From Omphiscola glabra (lineage: Eukaryota > Mollusca > Gastropoda > Lymnaeidae), in the NCBI GenBank assembly GCA_964017045.1, contig OZ024804.1, positions 28,126,348 to 28,190,347 on the forward strand: DNA of 64,000 nucleotides, written 5' to 3'. Within the stretch, counting starts at the first letter, position 1, and the number at the start of each line of letters is the position of its first letter. The translations under genes and the position numbers were made by a program. Positions 59,801 through 64,000 of this stretch are shown here, piece by piece. The notes under the pieces are model-generated. The model had not been told where the DNA came from and made no database searches. It saw only the letters and a list, made by a program, of their open reading frames with translations.

Positions 59801-60014
59801 GTTAAGTTGTTACTCTTTACTTTAACATTCAGCCCAAAAGGCAGCCACAGATTTGAAAAACGAGGGCGTGACGCTCGTCTGCGTCGGTGTGGGAGATGCC
59901 GTGAACGTAACAGAGCTCGAACAGTTGGCCAGTGCTCCAAAATATGTCTTCGCATCGTCGAGCTACAAAGTCCTTGATACCATCAAGTCAGGTCTCGCCA
60001 AGGCTGCTTGTTAA
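47770..60014 (+). CDS. Secreted VWA-mucin repeat-VWA protein
   Basis: Seven exons join with matching phases: 47770-47869 (signal peptide), 50038-50276, 50551-50716, 51647-51829, 52174-56492, 58008-58173 and 59833-60014 (stop TAA at 60012-60014). Counting from ATG 47812 this gives about 1770 residues. Order: signal peptide; VWA domain 1 (about residues 30-215); a Ser/Thr-rich linker; 68 tandem 16-17-residue repeats (about 1100 residues); another Thr/Ser/Pro linker; VWA domain 2 up to the C-terminal Cys. VWA domains bind extracellular ligands through a metal site, and the repeats should be heavily O-glycosylated. A secreted mucus or matrix component is the natural reading, but no function is shown. 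The two VWA domains have introns at matching positions and phases, so one arose by duplication of the other. I do not know a named protein with this arrangement. Confidence 0.85.
48161..48704. mobile_element. MITE-like element with ...ACGTCACGC inverted ends
   Basis: The left end is GGGGTCGTTCGAAAATTACG then TCACGC. The right end is the reverse complement of GG.GTCGTTCGTAAATTGCGTC. Sub-terminal GTGACACTT.GTGACA motifs recur near both ends with poly-G tracts. There is no reading frame of note. It lies in the first intron of the VWA gene. Confidence 0.65.
49386..49538. mobile_element. 153-bp hAT MITE, reverse orientation
   Basis: The ends are a perfect inverted pair, CAGCGGTTCTCAACC and GGTTGAGAACCGCTG. 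Internal blocks match 25913-26092 in reverse. The 8-bp flanks do not agree. It lies in the first intron of the VWA gene. Confidence 0.75.
49660..49815. repeat. Three diverged copies of a ~60-bp unit
   Basis: Three units contain ACCAGGTTACC/AACA, a GGTTGTAGAAAGCTTGG-like block and GAGCTC.(C/T)GGGTTA. They are intronic and short. Confidence 0.65.
50038..51829 (+). CDS. VWA domain 1 (exons 50038-50276, 50551-50716, 51647-51829)
   Basis: The first exon encodes A-D-F-I-F-L-L-D-G-S-V-N-I-G, where the metal-binding DxSxS has Asn in place of the second Ser. The second encodes N-T-H-R-G-L-G (metal-site Thr) and I-V-I-V-M-T-D-G (metal-site Asp). The third encodes the last strand T-I-L-T-V-A-V-G-M and ends with a Cys. 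Phases are 0, 1 and 1. The third exon ends at a GC donor (G|GCAAGT); reading through would stop after about 20 more residues (TAA at about 51894), giving a short single-VWA form. Confidence 0.85.
51130..51451. repeat. 13-bp minisatellite GTGTGTTTAGTTA, about 24 units
   Basis: A uniform left part is followed by a diverged right part (GTGTGGTTAGTTA). It lies in the intron 50717-51646 of the VWA gene. Confidence 0.9.
52174..56492 (+). CDS. Large exon: mucin-like repeats and start of VWA domain 2
   Basis: The acceptor CATGCTTAG joins in phase to the G left by exon 51647-51829. The 4319-base exon first encodes a Ser/Thr-rich linker, then the repeat array (52704-56000), then a second Thr/Ser/Pro linker with C-N-D-I-S-D. 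VWA domain 2 starts after C-P-N-S-T-K-A-D and has the canonical metal motif D-A-S-S-S. It ends at AAG|GTAGTG in phase 0, as in the first VWA exon. The antisense strand is also open for long stretches because the 48-base period is a multiple of three. Confidence 0.9.
52704..56000 (+). repeat. Coding minisatellite: 68 units of 16-17 codons
   Basis: The consensus peptide is L-E-V-K-T-S-S-T-E-I-Q-P-S-L-T-T. I count 68 units: 57 of 16 residues and 11 of 17, the extra residue being Ser or Tyr after K-T-F/Y. Strings of variants recur as blocks: the series KTFSST, KASSI, LDVETSST, KASSTEIQL is found near units 20-23, 47-50 and 57-60. This indicates higher-order expansion. About 40 % of residues are Ser or Thr, with one Pro per unit, as in mucin domains. 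No stop or frameshift occurs in 3.3 kb, so the coding frame is under selection. Confidence 0.95.
56493..57330. repeat. Two adjoining minisatellites of about 25 and 27 bp, starting at a splice donor
   Basis: From the donor itself (GTAGTGTGTTGAATGTCTAG) units of about 25 bp run to about 56690. Then some 24 units of GTGTGGTGCATGTTAGGCAC plus ACCTAGT follow to 57330. The second part mixes TTAATC and TTAGGC variants. It occupies the first half of the intron 56493-58007. Confidence 0.9.
57331..58007. other. Intron remainder with fold-back element trace
   Basis: Around 57685-57725 the sequence GACGAAAATTTGATGTGTGAACTGA resembles the palindrome family at 27926-28140, and CGAACGCACTA at about 57546 resembles the GTGCGTTC at 28084. 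This may be a decayed copy of the same element. Confidence 0.4.
58008..60014 (+). CDS. VWA domain 2, last two exons (58008-58173, 59833-60014)
   Basis: The first exon encodes N-S-G-T-N-T-G-L-G (metal-site Thr) and V-V-L-L-I-T-D-G-R-A-N-D (metal-site Asp). The second encodes G-V-T-L-V-C-V-G-V-G-D and ends ...S-G-L-A-K-A-A-C then TAA. All three metal-site motifs are intact, unlike domain 1. Exon lengths (166 and 182) mirror the equivalent domain-1 exons (166 and 183). A donor-like AAG|GTCGGT directly follows the stop, so an intron within the 3' untranslated region is possible, with an acceptor CTCTCTCCAG at 60478. Confidence 0.88.
58600..59013. repeat. 33-bp minisatellite, about 12 units
   Basis: The unit is GTGACTGTATGAATGTGCAG plus TGAAGGGAGAGAG. 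It is intronic (58174-59832). The minus-strand open frames of about 160 codons are periodic artefacts. Confidence 0.92.
59375..59565. repeat. 23-bp repeat, about 8 diverged units
   Basis: The unit is close to GTCCTAGATATTTTGGACGT plus CTA. It lies in the same intron of the VWA gene. Confidence 0.85.
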
Positions 60015-60786
60015 GGTCGGTGGTGGAATAATCTTTCCTAAGTCTCTGTCACATTTTTGAATCCTTTATATTCACTCCTACGTTTTTAACAAATGAGAAC
60101 ATACATTTGTTTGCATAAATGTTTACATAGAAAGTCAGATGTATGACGGGGCAACATTTTTTCAAATTTACCAGAGCACTCGCAAGAAGAAATGACTTAT
60201 TCTCTTTCAGTTTCCTTCAATGTGGTCTTCAACTTCTCGCCAATGCTCCTTGGATGGAGTCCTCCTTTTGTTGAAAGGAAATTTTGTTGTCAAGAAGTAC
60301 TTAATTGAAAATGGGTTTTTAACAAATGTATACATCTTAAATAAATTACAGTAAAAATGCCGTTAAATAGTAATACTCAAGCCTTGACGGCACTTCCCCT
60401 TGACACATCATTATTAATGCCATGTGTTAATAAAGCTTCTATTATGTATTGTGTTTTTCTCCCTCTCTCCAGATATCAAGGGAGGCCTCTCACGAAGTAG
60501 CTATGTGGTTGACACGGAGAGATTTATATTTCAAGAAGCCGTCATTAAAATCTAACCCATCCTGCTAATAATAAAAATAGCTTGTTAAATATTCTTTAAA
60601 AATTGTTCAGAATTGCAGTACCTTATATTTGTTAATTCACGGAACTCTCTATACTTAGAACCAGTTTTTAAACATTACATTTAAAATTTTTGTAACAAGC
60701 AATGATCGACAATCCTTGTCAACATTTAGTAAAACAATCATTCCTATTATCTAAATATCCACTATAAGTCTACCCGACATTCGTTA
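60015..60786 (+). other. Probable 3' untranslated and flanking region of the VWA gene
   Basis: AATAAA occurs at 60340-60345 and 60429-60434, either of which could serve polyadenylation. A pyrimidine-rich acceptor-like CTCTCTCCAG ends at 60478. No further coding exon is recognised. Confidence 0.5.
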
Positions 60787-61033
60787 ACAATCATTATAAA
60801 TTATTTAACAATCATTATAAATTATTTAACAATCATTATAAATTATTTAACAATCATTATAAATTATTTAACAATCATTATAAATTATTTAACAATCATT
60901 ATAAATTATTTAACAATCATTATAAATTATTTAACAATCATTATAAATTATGTAACAATCATTATAAATTATTTAACAATCCTTAAAAATTATTTAACAA
61001 TCATTTTAACATTATTCAACAATCATTATAAAT
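60787..61033. repeat. 21-bp AT-rich minisatellite, about 12 units
   Basis: The unit AACAATCATTATAAATTATT plus T is almost identical over most of the array, so expansion is recent. Confidence 0.92.
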
Positions 61034-61536
61034 TATTTAAATAAAGAAACATTTATGACCACTGTGAGCATACCAGAGCTTCTAACATTGCAATTTAATA
61101 GACCAGGGGACCATCAAACACGGTCTAATTTATAACTAGCGAGTAGAGAGACAACATACGCTCATCAAAGTGATTCGCCGCTTGCGGTAACAGCTTATGC
61201 AACTTAAGTCAATGTGTACGTACAACGCTTTGGTTCACTGTTTGGCTGGGTATTTCGAACACAGCAGATAATGAGTTTTTGTTCTCTAAACCAAGACTGC
61301 TTTGAGGCGTGTCATGTGCAGCCTCTGCCTATAGTATGTTTTTATGTTATGAATGAGGGTAATTTTGTTTTGGCACTTAGATTAAGTCATCGATCGATGG
61401 AAAGTTCCCATAAAGATTGAGTTTTATAAAGTTTAATTTAAAACAAACGTACAATATGTTAAAAAAGGATAAAAAAAATTGATTACAAGTTTAAAAGGAA
61501 ACAAGGATTTTCATTGTGGATAGGGGGTTATCCGAA
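61034..61536. other. Intergenic, nothing recognised
   Basis: No domain, splice-supported exon or repeat was found. The short open frame 61214-61420 lacks support. Confidence 0.45.
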
Positions 61537-62377
61537 TGGACCTTATGATTCAGTGGCTGTTTCGTGGGCCTTATGGTTCTGTGGCTGGTTAGTGGGCCTT
61601 ATGATTCAGTGGCTGTTTCGTGGGCCTTATGGTTCTGTGGCTGGTTAGTGGGCCTTATGATTCAGTGGCTGTTTCGTGGGCCTTATGGTTCTGTAGCTGT
61701 TTCGTGGGCCTTATGATTCAGTGGCTGTTTCGTGGGCCTTATGATTCAGTGGCTGTTTCGTGGGCCTTATGGTTCTGTGGCTGTTTCGTGGGCCTTATGA
61801 TTCAGTGGCTGTTTCGTGGGCCTTATGATTCAGTGGCTGTTTCGTGGGCCTTATGGTTCTGTGGCTGTTTCGTGGGCCTTATGATTCAGTGGCTGTTTCG
61901 TGGGCCTTATGGTTCAGTGGCTGTTTCGTGGGCCTTATGGTTCAGTGGCTGTTTCGTAGGCCTTATGGTTCAGTGGCTGTTTCGTGGGCCTTATGGTTCT
62001 GTGGCTGGTTAGTGGGCCTTATGGTTCTGTGGCTGGTTAGTGGGCCTTATGGTTCTGTGGCTGGTTAGTGGGCCTTATGGTTCTGTGGCTGGTTAGTGGG
62101 CCTTATGGTTCTGTGGCTGGTTAGTGGGCCTTATGGTTCTGTGGCTGGTTAGTGGGCCTTATGGTTCTGTGGCTGGTTAGTGGGCCTTATGGTTCTGTGG
62201 CTGGTTAGTGGGCCTTATGGTTCCGTTGCGGGTTAGTGGGCCTTATGGTTCCGTGGCTGGTTAGCGGGATTTATGGTTCCGTGGCTAGTTAGTGGGTCTT
62301 ATGGTTCCGTGGCTGGTTAGTGGGCCTTATGTTTCAGTGGCTGGATAGTGGGCCTTATGGTTCCGTGGCTGGCTAAA
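61537..62377. repeat. 28-bp minisatellite with two segregated variants, about 29 units
   Basis: The variants are GGCCTTATG(A/G)TTCAGTGGCTGTTTCGTG and GGCCTTATGGTTCTGTGGCTGGTTAGTG. They are mixed on the left and become almost purely the second type from about 62000. The open frames on the plus strand are artefacts. Confidence 0.92.
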
Positions 62378-62384
62378 AACATAT

Positions 62385-62660
62385 TCATAGGACGCCAGTG
62401 CAAACTGTGATGGGAGAACATGGAATCTATCAGAGCAAACTGTGAGGGACAAAATATAATCTATGAAGGCTAACTGTGAGGGGAGAACATAGAATCTATC
62501 AAGGCCAACGGTGAGAGGAGAACATAGAATATGTCAGTGCAAACTGTGAGGGGAAAATATAGAATCTATCAGGGCAAACTGTGAGGGGAGAACACATAAT
62601 ATATCAGGGCAAATTGTGAGAGGGGAGCATACATTCTATCAAGGCTCATCGTAGGGGAAC
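62385..62660. repeat. 34-bp minisatellite, about 8 units
   Basis: The unit is near CAAACTGTGAGGGGAGAACA plus TAGAATCTATCAGGG, with moderate divergence. Confidence 0.85.
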
Positions 62661-63299
62661 ATTAAATCTATCAGCTCTTGTCTCTTATGTAGGCTTTTCT
62701 ATCCCCATAGGTGGTCCAGGAGTGCTATCTCTTAACACATCTCTGCCCGTTCATCTCCGGTCCATTAGAATTTCCCGTCGTTAACCCAAAAATTACCATG
62801 CGAAGTCTGGAAGACCCGAAACATAATATTTTGGAAAGAGGAATGCCCTCTATCTCAAAGATGCGAGAATCTATTAACCCTAACCTCACCCCCCCCCTTT
62901 AATAAATACCTCCCAAAACTGACAGCAATTTTTTGTCCACCCTATAAGTTACCTGAACAAAAATGGAGCTCTGTTCTGCATCACCCCCCACCCAATTTCC
63001 CCAGTCATTTGTGACAGATGAAAGCGTGGACTTTGCATACAGAGCTAAAACACAAAATAAATACAATTCGATCACGCTAATGTCAAACTCCTTGCACCCT
63101 ATGTTAAAGTTCTTTTCAACTGTGGCAACAAGCGATAGAGGCAGAGGATAAAATATCGTTCGATTTCAATTATAATGATAAATGTTTTTGGTCAAATTCA
63201 TGAATTCCTTTTGACAAAAGATATTTTCAAGATTGAAATAGGAAATTGCATGTCATATGTGGTTGAACTTTGAAAGAAATCTTTAAGTGAAAACAAGAG
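62661..63299. other. Intergenic, nothing recognised
   Basis: Two short plus-strand open frames (62711-62902 and 62963-63151) show no recognisable domain. A poly-C run lies near 62890. Confidence 0.4.
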
Positions 63300-63716
63300 A
63301 AAGTATACACATTTGAAAGTACACATATTTGAAAGTACAGATATTTGAAAAGACACACATTTGAAAGTACATACATTAGAAACTACACACATTTAAAAGT
63401 AAACATATTTGAAAGTACACACACTTGAAAGTAAACATATTTGAAAGTACACGTGTTTGAAAGTACACACATTTGAGAAAAAAACACATTTGAAAGTACA
63501 CACATTAGAAAGTACACATATTTGGAAGCATACATATTTGAAAGCACACAAATTAGAAAGTATACACATTTAAAAGTAAACATATTTGAAAGTACACATA
63601 TTTGAAAGCACACTCATTTAAAAGTACACACATTTGAAAGTACACACTTGAAAGTACACATATTTGAAAGTACATACATTAGAAAGTACATATATTTGAA
63701 CTTACACATATTTGAG
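63300..63716. repeat. Short-period repeat (ACACATTTGAAAGTAC), about 27 units
   Basis: Units of 14-20 bp vary around ACATATTTGAAAGTACACAC. The minus-strand frames rich in Cys-Val-Leu-Ser-Asn reflect the repeat only. Confidence 0.88.
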
Positions 63717-64000
63717 ATCAGATGAAGATTTTTAATGAGATTTTTCATTGCAGTTGATATCTCTGCTAAGTTAGCACTCTGAACGTGTTCCATTCTTTCC
63801 ATGTGGCTCCAATGCAAATATGCTTCAAAATGAGTTTTTAGTGTATTTTATATCTTTTAAGACGTTCTCAGACCGAACTAAATTGGGCAATGACAACTCT
63901 ATATATCAAAATGCACAATAACACTGTACACAACGACAGTGTATTTCTTATGTGTATGTCTTTAACCTTTGTACACAGCTATAAGGTTCAAGGCAATTAG
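63717..64000. other. Window end, nothing recognised
   Basis: I see no feature I can support in the last 284 bases. Confidence 0.4.

Noticed and set aside
1..64000. tRNA, rRNA and other structured RNA genes
   Set aside because: I saw no cloverleaf, A/B-box pair or rRNA-like segment that I could defend by eye; a covariance-model scan would be needed to exclude them.

Overview
The window looks like AT-rich animal nuclear DNA, most likely from a mollusc and perhaps a heterobranch gastropod. That placement is an inference. It rests on spliced metazoan genes, EGF/chitin-binding and VWA/mucin proteins of the kind common in lophotrochozoan secretomes, Penelope, non-LTR, hAT and integrase-type mobile elements, and very many minisatellites. 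Nothing resembles a bacterial operon. Tandem repeats occupy roughly 19 kb, close to 30 % of the window.

Three protein-coding genes can be rebuilt with consistent splice phases. (1) Plus strand, 18042-27253: the 3' part of a secreted protein with 24 EGF-like modules and one C-terminal chitin-binding type-2 (peritrophin-A/CBM14) module; its 5' end is not visible. (2) Minus strand, 40328-30567: a near-complete 3-hydroxyisobutyryl-CoA hydrolase gene (HIBCH, valine catabolism) in 11 exons. (3) Plus strand, 47770-60014: a seven-exon gene for a secreted protein of about 1770 residues, made of a signal peptide, a VWA domain, a Ser/Thr-rich region of 68 tandem 16-17-residue repeats, and a second VWA domain. 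I do not recognise this last architecture as a named protein. Genes 1 and 3 could act in an extracellular chitin, mucus or shell matrix; HIBCH lies between them in the opposite direction and is functionally unrelated.

Layout. 1-4.9 kb: decayed DNA transposon with a nested MITE. 4.9-9.6 kb: three minisatellites. 10.9-12.9 kb: a dead integrase-type transposase between long inverted repeats. 13-17.6 kb: about 170-bp tandem repeats, a hAT transposase remnant, more minisatellites and a MITE. 18-27.3 kb: EGF/CBM14 gene with a 2.1-kb hexanucleotide array in its first visible intron. 26.3-26.9 and 32.2-32.8 kb: two LTR-like copies in opposite orientation. 27.4-29.5 kb: minisatellites and a loop-free palindrome. 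30.5-40.3 kb: HIBCH, with two Penelope-like fragments and several arrays in its introns. 42.2-46.9 kb: a non-LTR RT remnant and hAT-like elements. 47.4-60 kb: the VWA-mucin-VWA gene. 60-64 kb: minisatellites and unrecognised sequence.

Exon limits come from reading splice sites and phases by eye. No alignment, transcript or database was consulted.
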